Assembly (NCBI GenBank): GCA_045541375.1
Contig: JAZQJB010000133.1
Span: 1 to 19,934, forward strand
Direction of reading: 5' to 3'
Source: CAG-390 sp045541375
GTDB taxonomy: Bacteria; Bacillota; Clostridia; Oscillospirales; CAG-272
DNA length: 19,934 bases
The notes under the pieces are model-generated. The model searched no databases. It saw only the letters and a list, made by a program, of their open reading frames with translations, and was not told the DNA's origin. Shown piece by piece: positions 1-7,831 of the stretch (positions are counted from its first letter, which is position 1; every line of letters begins with the position of its first letter). The translations under genes were made by a program, and so were the position numbers.

Positions 1-1321
1 TCACAAAGGCTTCGTAGATTGCCTTGATCGCTGTTTCGAAATCCTTCTCCTCCACGCCGACGATGATGTTCATCTCTGAGGACCCCTGGTCGATCATTCT
101 GATGTTGACACCCGCGTTCGAAACGGCAGAGAAGACTCTTGCCGCGGTGCCCTTAGCCTTGATCATACCGCGTCCGACGACTGCGATCAGCGCAAGTCCG
201 TCATCAACGGTGATGCTGTCGGGCTTGAGGGTGCGGTTAAGGGAAGCAATAAGCTTTTCGCGGATGGGATCGATATCGGCGGTTGCAACGATAACGCTCA
301 TCGTGTCGATGCCGGTGGGCATATGCTCGAATGCGATGCCGTTTTCCTCGAACACCTCAAGCATACGGCGTCCGTAGCCGATCTGAGAGTTCATAAGGTC
401 GTCCTCAACCGTGAATACCGAGAAGCCGCGTCTGCCGGCAATACCCGTGATAATGTGCTTGTTATCATAGTCGGATGCCGAAGCAACGATCATAGTTCCG
501 TCGTCGCCGGGGCGCATGGTGTTTCTGATGTTGATAGGAATACCCGCAATTCTTACGGGGAAGATCGCATCCTCGTGAAGAACGGTAGCTCCCATATAGG
601 AAAGCTCACGGAGCTCGCGGTATGTAACCGTTTCAATAGCTCTGGGGTTATCAATGATCCTCGGGTCAGCCATCATGAAGCCCGAAACGTCGGTCCAGTT
701 TTCGTAAAGGTCGGCGCCCGCCGCACGGGCAACGATAGAGCCGGTTATATCCGAGCCGCCGCGGGAGAATGTCTTGACAGTGCCGTTGGGCATAAGTCCA
801 TAGAAGCCGGGAATGATCGCGCGCTCGTGGCGTGCAAGCTCTGCTGTGAGAACCTCGTGGGTCTTCTCTGCATCAAAGGTTCCGTTATCCTTGAAGAGAA
901 TAACGTTTTCGGCGTCGATAAAGTCGAAACCGATGAACTTTGCGAGAATAAGTCCCGAAAGGTATTCGCCTCGGCTTGCGGCAAAGTCACGGCCTGCTCT
1001 GCCTTGAATGGCATTTTTGATATAACCAAGCTCACCGCTTATATCAAAATCAAGACCAAGGTCTGTAATGATGCCCTGAAAGCGGGCGCAGATGTTGCTG
1101 TAGCAAGTTTCAAATTCTTCTTTTGTTGAAGCCTCGCGGGCGAGGTTGTAGCACTGATAAAGCATATCGGTGATCTTGATATCATCAGAAAAGCGCTTGC
1201 CGGGCGCGGAAGGAACGACGTATCTTCTGTCGGGATCTGCCGCGATGATTTCCGCAACTCTTCTGAATTTGTCGGCATCCGCAAGCGAGGAACCGCCGAA
1301 TTTTACAACCTTAATACTCAT
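1..1321 (-). CDS. lysC: Aspartate kinase (aspartokinase), 3' end cut by window edge
   Basis: Cytoplasmic enzyme that phosphorylates L-aspartate with ATP, the first step towards lysine/diaminopimelate, threonine and methionine. I translated 440 residues from ATG at 1321, preceded by a GGAG ribosome binding site. The reading frame is still open at base 1, where the last complete codons read EAFV, so probably only a few C-terminal residues are missing. Visible motifs are the N-terminal kinase signature KFGGSS (residues 7-12), the SRGGSD substrate/nucleotide loop (186-191), DPRIIDNP (219-226), and two C-terminal ACT regions (about 300-440) that normally mediate amino-acid feedback. There is no homoserine dehydrogenase domain, so this is the monofunctional type. 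The leader from the predicted promoter is only about 35 nt, too short for a lysine riboswitch, so control is more likely allosteric. Family assignment is secure; the effector amino acid is not known. Confidence 0.96.
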   Translation of the reverse strand, partial: MSIKVVKFGGSSLADADKFRRVAEIIAADPDRRYVVPSAPGKRFSDDIKITDMLYQCYNLAREASTKEEFETCYSNICARFQGIITDLGLDFDISGELGYIKNAIQGRAGRDFAASRGEYLSGLILAKFIGFDFIDAENVILFKDNGTFDAEKTHEVLTAELARHERAIIPGFYGLMPNGTVKTFSRGGSDITGSIVARAAGADLYENWTDVSGFMMADPRIIDNPRAIETVTYRELRELSYMGATVLHEDAIFPVRIAGIPINIRNTMRPGDDGTMIVASASDYDNKHIITGIAGRRGFSVFTVEDDLMNSQIGYGRRMLEVFEENGIAFEHMPTGIDTMSVIVATADIDPIREKLIASLNRTLKPDSITVDDGLALIAVVGRGMIKAKGTAARVFSAVSNAGVNIRMIDQGSSEMNIIVGVEEKDFETAIKAIYEAFV

Positions 1322-1363
1322 TTTTATTGCTCCGATCTCGTTGATTTTACATTATACTATAAT

Positions 1364-1391
1364 ATTATACAGATTTTTTCGATTCTGTCAA
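1364..1391 (-). promoter_or_regulatory. Sigma-A promoter of lysC
   Basis: On the minus strand a consensus -35 TTGACA (1386-1391) is followed after 16 bp by a consensus -10 TATAAT (1364-1369). A second TATAAT at 1351-1356 lies too far downstream to pair with this -35. Transcription should start near 1357 and give a short leader to the lysC ATG at 1321. The rest of the 170-bp gap to the next gene holds no convincing terminator for the upstream C39-family gene. Confidence 0.75.
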
Positions 1392-1491
1392 CAGAGAAAT
1401 GAAAATATTTTGGGATTTTTTCATAATTTCTGTGTTTTTAACATATAGAAAATGTCCCGCGAAGGTTCAATAATGCATTTTTACAACGGTA

Positions 1492-2463
1492 TCAATACTT
1501 GTAGTATAAGAATTTGTAGAAATACGGATAATCGGAGTAAAGATCGGCAAGAGTTTTCCGCGACGATACCGCGGGATCATTGATGGTGAACCCCGAGGCG
1601 GTCAGAGTCGATCCGCCCTTATATCCTGTGATAACCACCCAATGCTGACCTCCCGATGCAGTTTTGGCACCGAAAAGGACCGGCTTGCCTGCTTTAAGCT
1701 GGTCATAGATCTTCTGAAGGTAGCCCGAACTGCTTGTTATCATCGCATAATCACTCGGCCAATATACGTTGCCCGATGAAGTGTAGCTCAATTTTCTTGA
1801 CATAGCATCGGGGTAGATCGTCTTTCCCGTGCGATACGACTCGATCATTGCGAATGAAGTCGTAGTGCAGCCGACACGGTAGATCGACTTTCCCGATCTG
1901 CCGAGCGTGACGCTTGCCCATCTTTTGTCTGTCTGCATATAATGCGGAACAGAAAGCGAGACGGCGGGATAAGCGTTTGCCGATGCAAGATATTGCGAGC
2001 TTACGTAACCGAGCTTTGTGCCGTTATAAAGAATACGGCTCCAATCGCCCGTAGTCCAGAGAACCAGAACGACCTCACCGCTCGGCAGGCTTCCGATCCT
2101 CGAATATGATGTTCCCGCACCGCTTCTGACGTTGAGGTTTCCGCTTGCGGTCTTGACGACCTTCGCGGTCGCGCTGACGGTATCTATGTAGTCGGAATGG
2201 CAATAGCCGTATTTTCCGTCGTCAAACTCCACGTACCACCAGTCGCCCGATCTCCACATAAGGGTTACGTAATTACCCTTGTAAAGTGAAGAGATAACCT
2301 CGGACGATGACGAAGCAGAACGCCTCACGTTGAGTGCGGTGCTGGCGGTTGCAACGCGCCCCGCCTTTGAGGTCTCCGACGCTGCGCTTGCGCCGAAGGG
2401 TGCCGCAAAGAGCGAAAGGAGCGCCACCGCCGATAAAATGAATGCAGTAATTCTTTTTGTCAT
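1492..2463 (-). CDS. Secreted SH3b-SH3b-C39 papain-like peptidase family protein
   Basis: Predicted extracytoplasmic protein of 323 aa. The start is the ATG at 2463, because it directly follows a GAGGAAAG ribosome binding site and begins a typical signal peptide (MTKR, hydrophobic core, GASA cleavage site near residue 27). The open frame extends upstream but has no such features. Two bacterial SH3 domains follow (about 37-94 and 103-160), each with the ALNVR/NLNVR and GD-W patterns; these usually bind cell-wall peptide. The C-terminal half (about 170-323) matches the peptidase C39-like family: Cys199 in GCTTTS, His274 in GGQHWVVITGY and Asp296 in INDP form the expected catalytic set. It could be a wall-associated peptidase or wall-remodelling enzyme; the substrate is unknown. 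It stands alone between its own promoter and lysC. Confidence 0.88.
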   Translation of the reverse strand: MTKRITAFILSAVALLSLFAAPFGASAASETSKAGRVATASTALNVRRSASSSSEVISSLYKGNYVTLMWRSGDWWYVEFDDGKYGYCHSDYIDTVSATAKVVKTASGNLNVRSGAGTSYSRIGSLPSGEVVLVLWTTGDWSRILYNGTKLGYVSSQYLASANAYPAVSLSVPHYMQTDKRWASVTLGRSGKSIYRVGCTTTSFAMIESYRTGKTIYPDAMSRKLSYTSSGNVYWPSDYAMITSSSGYLQKIYDQLKAGKPVLFGAKTASGGQHWVVITGYKGGSTLTASGFTINDPAVSSRKTLADLYSDYPYFYKFLYYKY

Positions 2464-2482
2464 AATGTCTTTCCTCATTTCC

Positions 2483-2505
2483 TTCGGCAAACCTGATTTG
2501 CCGAA
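2483..2505 (-). promoter_or_regulatory. Perfect hairpin in the 5' UTR of the SH3b-C39 gene
   Basis: A 9-bp perfect inverted repeat (TTCGGCAAA / TTTGCCGAA, 5-nt loop) lies in the leader, between the predicted transcription start near 2547 and the ribosome binding site. It has no U-tract on the minus strand, so it is not an intrinsic terminator. It ends only about 20 nt before the start codon and could shield or stabilise the mRNA 5' end. Its role is inferred from position only. Confidence 0.5.
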
Positions 2506-2553
2506 ATATTTCACATTCCCCCTTTTTGCGCTGTGTTGCATATATGCATGTAT

Positions 2554-2582
2554 ATTATAACATATCCCCGCTGGGTTGCCAA
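2554..2582 (-). promoter_or_regulatory. Sigma-A promoter of the SH3b-C39 gene
   Basis: The minus strand has -35 TTGGCA (2577-2582), a 17-bp spacer and -10 TATAAT (2554-2559). It sits just downstream of the exporter gene's terminator, so the C39-family gene appears to be its own transcription unit with a leader of roughly 85 nt. Confidence 0.7.
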
Positions 2583-2598
2583 GAGGCAAAATTATGGT

Positions 2599-2633
2599 AA
2601 AAAAGTCAGGGCATCCCGCTTTGGGATACCCTG
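2599..2633 (-). terminator. Rho-independent terminator of the ABC exporter gene
   Basis: On the minus strand an 11-bp stem (CAGGGTATCCC with GGGATGCCCTG, one G-U pair, 5-nt loop) is followed two bases later by six Ts (2599-2604). It begins 11 bp after the exporter stop codon. Confidence 0.88.
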
Positions 2634-2644
2634 AAATGGAATAA

Positions 2645-4687
2645 TTATTCTTCAAATGAAGGTCTTCTGCGAGGTCTTTCTTCGCCGTCCTCGCCGTGGT
2701 GTCTTGGAGGTCTTCTGTGCGGACGGTCATCTTCGTCAACATCGCGACCGCCTTCAAGATAACGCTTTGCCTGAGTAGTGAAAAGATCATAGTACTTGCC
2801 TCTCTTTGCCATCAGATCGTGGTGGTTTCCCTCCTCGATAAGTTCGCCGTATTCAAGAACGAGGATCTTGGTGGCGATAACCGCAGAGGAAAGCCTGTGC
2901 GAAACGAATATTGTGGTCTTGCCCTCGCGGAGAGTATCAAACTGATTGAATATCTCCTGCTCAGCCATCGGGTCAAGCGAAGCGGTCGGCTCGTCGAGGA
3001 TCATAATTTCGGAGTCGCGGTAGAAAGCTCTTGCGATAGCAAGCTTCTGCCACTGACCGCCCGAAAGCTCGATGCCTTCCTTTTCAAAGATACGCGTGAG
3101 AGGCGTGTCATAACCTTCGGGAAGCTTTGCGATATAGTCCTCCGCATTTGCCTGACGCGCACATCCTTCAACCTTTTCGCGATCTTCGGTTTTGTGAATG
3201 TCACCGAAGGAAATATTTTCCGCAGCGGTTACTGCGTATTTACCGAAGTCCTGGAAGATAATGCCGAACAAGTCGTAAAGCTCGCGAACGTCATATTCTC
3301 TCAAGTCCTTACCGTCAAGAAGGATCCGTCCCTCGGTGGGATCGTAAAGACGTGTGAGCAGCTTGATGAGCGTTGTCTTTCCTGCGCCGTTCAGGCCGAC
3401 GAGCACGACAGTTTCTCCGGGACGGAATGTTGTCGAAAGATTCTTGATGACCTTTCTGTCAGTACCCGGGTAAGAGAAGGATACGTTATCGAAAACGATA
3501 GTATGCGGCGCATTCTTATCAACCTTCTTCGGGGGCTCGGCGATAGGCACGATCGACGGCTTTTCCTTCATAAAGGAAATAAGGTTGTCAATAAAGAGAG
3601 TGCCCTCGTATACCGATGCCGATGTGTTGATAAAGGAAGTTACGCAGTTTGCTATAGAGTTCAGCGCGCCCGTGTAAAGGCTGTAGTTACCGATCGTAAA
3701 CCTTCCGACAAATACTCCAAAAGCAATAACGGCATAGAATATGCAGTTTACAACTGCAGATATGATCGCAATGCCGATCAGCCACGCGCTCTCCGCAATG
3801 ATCAGCTTGCGAAGACCCGCATAGTATTTTTTGAATACCCTGTTGTATCTGTCGATAAAGGTATCGGCAAGGTCGAAGATTCGGATCTCTTTGACAAGAT
3901 CCTTGTTGACAAGCAGCCCTGAAAAGTAAGAAAGCTGTCTGCGGTCCTTCGAACGCCAACGCACGTATTGGAAATGCTTTCTTCTGTAAACGAAGGAAAC
4001 GATAGCCGAGGGTACAGAAATGATCACAACACCAAGCGGCATCCACCACATATTCGGAATGCGTGCGAGAATGAGTATGTAGCTTATGAGCTGGATGATC
4101 GTAGAAATGATCGAGAAGGTTGACTGGAGCGTCTGTATAGGTCTGTGCCCTGCCTCACGGTTAGCGTTTTCAAGCTTTTCGTAAAAGGCAGGCATATCGA
4201 ATGAAGCAAGATCGATCGTTCTTGCCTTTTCCATTATCTGGACTTTTACCTGATTGGTAACTTTTTCGCCGGCTATTCTGATTATCGAACTGCTGATCCG
4301 TGTAACGACTCTGTTGCAGATGCGATAAACGAAAAGGACTATAAGCATCGAGAGAACAGCCGATCCCCAAAAGGATGCGGTGAAGGGAATTCCTGCCTCT
4401 TCGGAAAGTATCCGCTCTTGTATAACAAGATGTAATTCGTCAAGTACCGAGGCCGATATCATCGAGCCGATAACGGGCATAATACCGTCAAAGATCGAGA
4501 TAAATACCATCGTAAAGAGGATCAGAGGACTTGCTCTCCATACAATTACGAAGATGTAGCCAAGCCTGTAAAAGAATCCTCCGAAAAGCTCCGAGAGATA
4601 GCGCGGAACGTCTTTGATGTTTTTGGGCTTTTGGACTTTTTCATATTCATATCTGGGTCCGCCCCATCCGCCGTTTCCGGGTCCCAT
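2645..4687 (-). CDS. ABC exporter half-transporter (fused permease and ATPase)
   Basis: Inner-membrane ATP-driven exporter subunit of 680 aa with the type IV (MsbA/multidrug/peptide exporter) layout. The transmembrane domain spans about 45-370 with hydrophobic segments near 45-78, 105-122, 190-235 and 295-350. The ATPase domain spans about 395-640: Walker A GLNGAGKTT (431-439), Q-loop FQD (478-480), signature LSGGQ (541-545), Walker B IMILDEPT (561-568) and H-loop VSHRL (595-599). Start is the ATG at 4687, after an AAAGGGTGA ribosome binding site. Odd features are a Gly-rich N-terminus (MGPGNGGWGG) and a charged tail after about 647, rich in Arg, His, Asp and Glu. Only one half-transporter gene is present, so it may homodimerise. 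The substrate is unknown. A palindrome at its promoter suggests repressor control. Confidence 0.93.
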   Translation of the reverse strand: MGPGNGGWGGPRYEYEKVQKPKNIKDVPRYLSELFGGFFYRLGYIFVIVWRASPLILFTMVFISIFDGIMPVIGSMISASVLDELHLVIQERILSEEAGIPFTASFWGSAVLSMLIVLFVYRICNRVVTRISSSIIRIAGEKVTNQVKVQIMEKARTIDLASFDMPAFYEKLENANREAGHRPIQTLQSTFSIISTIIQLISYILILARIPNMWWMPLGVVIISVPSAIVSFVYRRKHFQYVRWRSKDRRQLSYFSGLLVNKDLVKEIRIFDLADTFIDRYNRVFKKYYAGLRKLIIAESAWLIGIAIISAVVNCIFYAVIAFGVFVGRFTIGNYSLYTGALNSIANCVTSFINTSASVYEGTLFIDNLISFMKEKPSIVPIAEPPKKVDKNAPHTIVFDNVSFSYPGTDRKVIKNLSTTFRPGETVVLVGLNGAGKTTLIKLLTRLYDPTEGRILLDGKDLREYDVRELYDLFGIIFQDFGKYAVTAAENISFGDIHKTEDREKVEGCARQANAEDYIAKLPEGYDTPLTRIFEKEGIELSGGQWQKLAIARAFYRDSEIMILDEPTASLDPMAEQEIFNQFDTLREGKTTIFVSHRLSSAVIATKILVLEYGELIEEGNHHDLMAKRGKYYDLFTTQAKRYLEGGRDVDEDDRPHRRPPRHHGEDGEERPRRRPSFEE

Positions 4688-4719
4688 AAAATCACCCTTT
4701 CTTTGTTGTCATTGCATAT

Positions 4720-4748
4720 ATTATACCACAAAATAGTTGCGCGCGCAA
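4720..4748 (-). promoter_or_regulatory. Extended -10 promoter of the ABC exporter gene
   Basis: The minus strand shows TGGTATAAT, an extended -10 (TATAAT at 4720-4725), with a weak -35 TTGCGC (4743-4748) 17 bp upstream. The weak -35 lies inside a perfect palindrome, which is the arrangement expected when a bound regulator blocks polymerase. Confidence 0.7.
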
Positions 4749-4750
4749 CT
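4735..4750. promoter_or_regulatory. 16-bp perfect palindrome, putative operator
   Basis: AGTTGCGCGCGCAACT reads the same on both strands. It overlaps the -35 of the exporter promoter and lies about 37 bp upstream of the -35 of the divergent DUF1015 gene. MarR-family operators commonly have an AGTTGC-type half-site in inverted orientation, and MarR regulators often control ABC exporters. No regulator gene lies next to it in this window, so the binding protein is inferred. Confidence 0.55.
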
Positions 4751-4786
4751 GTTTTTTGAAAAAATCTTGCATTTATTAAAAAAATA

Positions 4787-4815
4787 TTGCAAAAATGCGA
4801 AAAATGTAGTATAAT
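4787..4815 (+). promoter_or_regulatory. Sigma-A promoter of the DUF1015 gene
   Basis: TTGCAA (4787-4792), 17-bp spacer, TATAAT (4810-4815), followed about 30 bp later by the start codon. It is divergent from the exporter promoter with roughly 40 bp between the two -35 elements. Confidence 0.75.
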
Positions 4816-4845
4816 GAAGATACGATAACACTTAGGAGAATGATT

Positions 4846-6093
4846 ATGATGAAAATTTTCCCTGCCGATATATTGCTCCCCGACTTTTCAGAGGTTGACG
4901 GAAACAAGTGGGCGTGCGTTGCCTGCGACCAGTATACATCCGAGCCCGAGTATTGGGAGCGCGTTGCCGCCGCCGTAAAGGAGTCGCCCTCTACGCTAAA
5001 TCTGATGCTCCCCGAGGTATGGCTCGAGGATTCCGAAAATAGAATTCCTCCCATCCACGCGGCAATGAAGAAGTATATTGACGAAGAAATACTCAAGGAG
5101 CATAAAAACTGCGCGGTATACCTTGAACGCATCCAGTCGGACGGCAAACTCCGCCGCGGTCTTGTCTGCGCTATCAATCTTGAGGATTACGATTTTTCCG
5201 TCGGATCGATCTCTCCCGTCCGTCCCACCGAAAAGACCGTCGTTGAGCGTATACCTCCCAGACTCGCCGTAAGACGCGGCGCACCTCTCGAGATGCCTCA
5301 CGTAATGCTTCTTGTGGACGACGCGGATGACATTCTCCTTTCTCGATTTGCGGGAAGAGGAGCGGATGCATATTCCTTCGACCTTGCCGAGGGCGGCGGA
5401 AGCGTTAAAGCCTCGTTTGTTTCCGAAGATGAATTTGAATCGCTTAATTCCGCTCTTGCAGTTTTGGCACAGAACGCGGAAAAGAGAGCGAAGAATAACG
5501 GCGGTGCGCCCATAACTCTTGCAGTCGGCGACGGAAACCACTCTCTCGCGACCGCAAAGGCTTCCTGGCAGGAGATCCGCGCGAATCTGACCGAAGATGA
5601 AGCAAAAACTCATCCCGCACGCTATGCGCTTGTCGAGGTCTGCAACCTGCACGAGGAGAGCCTTGTTTTTGAACCGATATACAGACTGATCGAAAACATC
5701 GATGTTATGGAGCTTGCAAACGATTTTGAAGCATTTGCCGCAAGCCAAAACGGAAGATTCCCCGCGCAGACATTTGATATGATCCTCGAAGGCAACAACG
5801 TAGAGGTGGTCATCGAGCACCCCGAATACACTCTTCCCGTTGCAAGCCTCCAGCATTTCCTCGACGAATGGCTCAAGTCCCATCCGCGCGCCCTCATAGA
5901 TTACATCCACGGCGAGGACACTCTTTGCCGCCTCGCCGCCCGCGATGCCTGTGCGGGATTTGTGTTTGAAGGAATGTCAAAAGCCGATCTTTTCCCCGCA
6001 GTCGAAGCCGACGGCACTCTTCCGCGAAAGACCTTCTCGATGGGTCACGCAGCCGATAAGAGGTTTTACATCGAGTGCAGAAAGATATTGTAA
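4846..6093 (+). CDS. DUF1015 family protein (COG4198-type)
   Basis: Conserved cytoplasmic protein of 415 aa; the biochemical role of the family is not firmly known to me. Of three in-frame ATGs (4840, 4846, 4849) I chose 4846 because the AGGAG at 4834-4838 is 7 nt upstream; 4840 is too close. The full family length seems present: N-terminal IFPADILLPD, PVRPTE (124-129), VGDGNHSLATAK (227-238), ARYALVEVCN (258-267), IDYIHGED (351-358) and the conserved C-terminal PRKTFSMGHA (393-402). There is no signal peptide or membrane segment. In other Clostridia and Bacteroides I recall this family beside serine-biosynthesis genes (serC, serA); here it stands alone between its own promoter and terminator, so the context gives no function. 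Confidence 0.9.
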   Translation: MMKIFPADILLPDFSEVDGNKWACVACDQYTSEPEYWERVAAAVKESPSTLNLMLPEVWLEDSENRIPPIHAAMKKYIDEEILKEHKNCAVYLERIQSDGKLRRGLVCAINLEDYDFSVGSISPVRPTEKTVVERIPPRLAVRRGAPLEMPHVMLLVDDADDILLSRFAGRGADAYSFDLAEGGGSVKASFVSEDEFESLNSALAVLAQNAEKRAKNNGGAPITLAVGDGNHSLATAKASWQEIRANLTEDEAKTHPARYALVEVCNLHEESLVFEPIYRLIENIDVMELANDFEAFAASQNGRFPAQTFDMILEGNNVEVVIEHPEYTLPVASLQHFLDEWLKSHPRALIDYIHGEDTLCRLAARDACAGFVFEGMSKADLFPAVEADGTLPRKTFSMGHAADKRFYIECRKIL

Positions 6094-6100
6094 AATACTT

Positions 6101-6132
6101 AAAGAACCGATTTTTCAGTCGGTTCTTTTTTT
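6101..6132 (+). terminator. Rho-independent terminator after the DUF1015 gene
   Basis: AAAGAACCGA and TCGGTTCTTT form a strong stem (arms about 6101-6110 and 6119-6128), followed by a run of Ts to 6132. It starts 8 bp after the stop codon and insulates DUF1015 from spoIIGA. Confidence 0.9.
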
Positions 6133-6142
6133 ATGCCGACTT

Positions 6143-6175
6143 GTGACATATTTTTCTCAACACATCGAATATAAT
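6143..6175 (+). promoter_or_regulatory. Possible spoIIGA promoter with long spacer
   Basis: A -35-like GTGACA (6143-6148) and a consensus TATAAT (6170-6175) are separated by 21 bp. The Bacillus subtilis spoIIG promoter is known for a similarly long spacer and is activated by Spo0A. A TGCCGAC (6134-6140) matches the 0A-box core TGNCGAA except at the last base. Against this, the predicted transcript would begin around 6182, only a few bases before the ATG at 6188, so the -10 may be coincidental or the true start may be the GTG at 6194. Confidence 0.35.
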
Positions 6176-6187
6176 AGAGGTGAGGTG

Positions 6188-7069
6188 ATGAAGGTGGGAC
6201 AAACGGTATATGCCGACGTTCTTTTTTTGATAAATTTCAGCATGGACTTCCTTGTTTTTTATATTTGCGCAAGACTTGCTGGGCGCAGGCTTTATCCCTT
6301 CAGAAGTGTTCTTGCCTCTGCCCTTGGCGGTGCTTATGGAGTCGCCTCACTGTTTATTGATGCAAATGGGTTTGTTACCTCGGTCTGTGATGTTGCGGCA
6401 TTGATCGTTATATGTTGCGTGGCTTTTGCATCAAAGAAGATGCGGTTACGCGATTTCTTTGGCAGATGCATCCTTTTTGCCCTGATATCCTCGATCCTCG
6501 GCGGTATTATGACTGCGCTTTCTTCGATACTTGAGCGTTCGGGATTTGCCTCACTTGAGTACGAAAGCGGCGACGATATCAGCGTCTGGCTCTTTGCTTT
6601 GATAGCAGCAGCGGGCGGTGCGGCAGCATTTGTCGGCGGAAAACGTATGAAGCGGATAGCAGCCGCCAAGAGCGCCGACGTTGAGATCAGAATGAACGGC
6701 AAAAGCATTGTGATCCGTGCAATGACGGATACGGGCAATATGCTGACCGATCCTTTAAGCGGAAGGCCGGTCGCGCTTTGCGAGCTTAAGGCTGTTGAAC
6801 ATCTCTTCCCGGCGGAAATGATCAATTACTTGAGGAGCGGCGAGTTTTCATCGGGCATTTGTTCAGAAATTGCCTCAAAGATCAGATTTATTCCCGCAAG
6901 GGGTGCCATCGGCGGCAAAACATCATTACTTGCCGCAGTAGAGCCAGATGCGGTAACGGTTATTAACGATAAGGGAAAAAGAGAAGCGGACATACTCATC
7001 GCTCCCGTTCCCTATAATTTAAGCGCAGGCGAAAGCAGAGCCTTGCTTCCGCCGGGACTTGTTGATTAA
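6188..7069 (+). CDS. spoIIGA: Sigma-E processing peptidase SpoIIGA
   Basis: Membrane-bound aspartic protease that cleaves the propeptide of pro-sigma-E in the mother cell after the sporulation septum forms. The 293-aa product has an N-terminal membrane domain (hydrophobic segments from about 7 to 150) beginning with the family-typical TVYADVLFLINFSMD, and a cytoplasmic C-terminal protease domain (about 160-293). The catalytic aspartate is Asp181 in TDTGNMLTDPL, equivalent to the known catalytic Asp of B. subtilis SpoIIGA. ATG 6188 has a GAGG 7 nt upstream; GTG 6194 is an alternative served by a second GAGG. The stop codon overlaps the ribosome binding site of sigE, so the protease and its substrate are co-expressed. 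Length and gene order match the family. Confidence 0.95.
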   Translation: MKVGQTVYADVLFLINFSMDFLVFYICARLAGRRLYPFRSVLASALGGAYGVASLFIDANGFVTSVCDVAALIVICCVAFASKKMRLRDFFGRCILFALISSILGGIMTALSSILERSGFASLEYESGDDISVWLFALIAAAGGAAAFVGGKRMKRIAAAKSADVEIRMNGKSIVIRAMTDTGNMLTDPLSGRPVALCELKAVEHLFPAEMINYLRSGEFSSGICSEIASKIRFIPARGAIGGKTSLLAAVEPDAVTVINDKGKREADILIAPVPYNLSAGESRALLPPGLVD

Positions 7070-7079
7070 GGAGATTAAT

Positions 7080-7802
7080 ATGCTTACGAATATCATTTTG
7101 CGTGTGCGTCTGCTATTCGCCCGCTTCTTTGCAAAGTTAAACAACGGCGATGGAATATATTACGTCAACGGCCCCGATACCTTGCCGCCGCCTCTTACGG
7201 CAGAGGAAGAGAACGAAGCAATAGCGGAATTTGAATCGAGCGGAGACCGAATGATCCGCAGCTTGCTGATCGAACGCAATCTCCGCCTTGTCGTTTACAT
7301 AGCCCGCAAATTCGAAAGCACCGGCATCGGAATCGAGGATCTTGTTTCGATCGGCACAATGGGGCTGATCAAAGCGATCGGCAGTTTTCGCTCCGACAAA
7401 GGCATCAAGCTTGCAACCTATGCCTCGCGCTGTATCGAAAACGAGATCCTGATGTATATCCGCAAGCACAGCCAGACAAGGTGCGAGGTATCTCTCGACG
7501 AGCCGCTCAACGTCGATTGGGACGGCAACGAGCTCCTTCTTTCAGATGTCCTCGATTCGGGAGAGGAAAGCGTCTGCGAGCAGTTTGCGGCAAGCGAGGA
7601 AAGAATACAGGTCCGCCGCGCGGTTGCCGCGCTTGCACCTCGGGAGCGGCAGATAATCGAGCTTCGTTACGGCCTCACCGGCAAACGTGAGCTGACACAA
7701 AAAGAGGTCGCAGACCTTCTCGGAATCTCGCAATCTTACATATCAAGGCTTGAAAAAAGGATAATTGAGGGCTTGCGGCGCGAAATGACGGGAAAAATAT
7801 AA
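7080..7802 (+). CDS. sigE: Sporulation RNA polymerase sigma factor sigma-E (pro-form)
   Basis: Mother-cell sigma factor, made as an inactive membrane-associated precursor and activated by SpoIIGA. It is 240 aa from ATG 7080, with AAGGAG 6 nt upstream. Residues 1 to about 27 are an amphipathic, basic prosequence with the conserved IYY just at the expected processing point, followed by the hallmark LPPPL (35-39). Region 2 contains ERNLRLVVYIARKFE (65-79) and the almost invariant IKLATYASRCIENEILMY (109-126). Then EPLNVDWDGNELLLSDVL (141-158) and the region 4 helix-turn-helix ADLLGISQSYISRLEKR (211-227) agree closely with B. subtilis SigE. It lies 10 bp after spoIIGA. No sigG follows; the next gene is rpmE. 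Confidence 0.97.
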   Translation: MLTNIILRVRLLFARFFAKLNNGDGIYYVNGPDTLPPPLTAEEENEAIAEFESSGDRMIRSLLIERNLRLVVYIARKFESTGIGIEDLVSIGTMGLIKAIGSFRSDKGIKLATYASRCIENEILMYIRKHSQTRCEVSLDEPLNVDWDGNELLLSDVLDSGEESVCEQFAASEERIQVRRAVAALAPRERQIIELRYGLTGKRELTQKEVADLLGISQSYISRLEKRIIEGLRREMTGKI

Positions 7803-7831
7803 AAATATTTTGAGAAATTTTCAAAAAGGTA

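Noticed and set aside
1322..1491. Possible lysine riboswitch ahead of lysC
   Set aside because: The predicted leader is only about 35 nt and the whole gap is 170 bp with no complex fold; an L-box needs considerably more.
2464..2790. N-terminal extension of the SH3b-C39 protein to an ATG at 2790
   Set aside because: It would run through the exporter terminator, the gene's own promoter and a hairpin, and would bury the signal peptide inside the protein.
2696..3922. A 408-codon plus-strand open frame opposite the ABC exporter
   Set aside because: It lies wholly inside the ATPase-domain coding region on the other strand and its product has no recognisable domain.
4996..5910. A 304-codon minus-strand open frame opposite the DUF1015 gene
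   Set aside because: It is antisense to a well-conserved gene with a promoter and terminator of its own.
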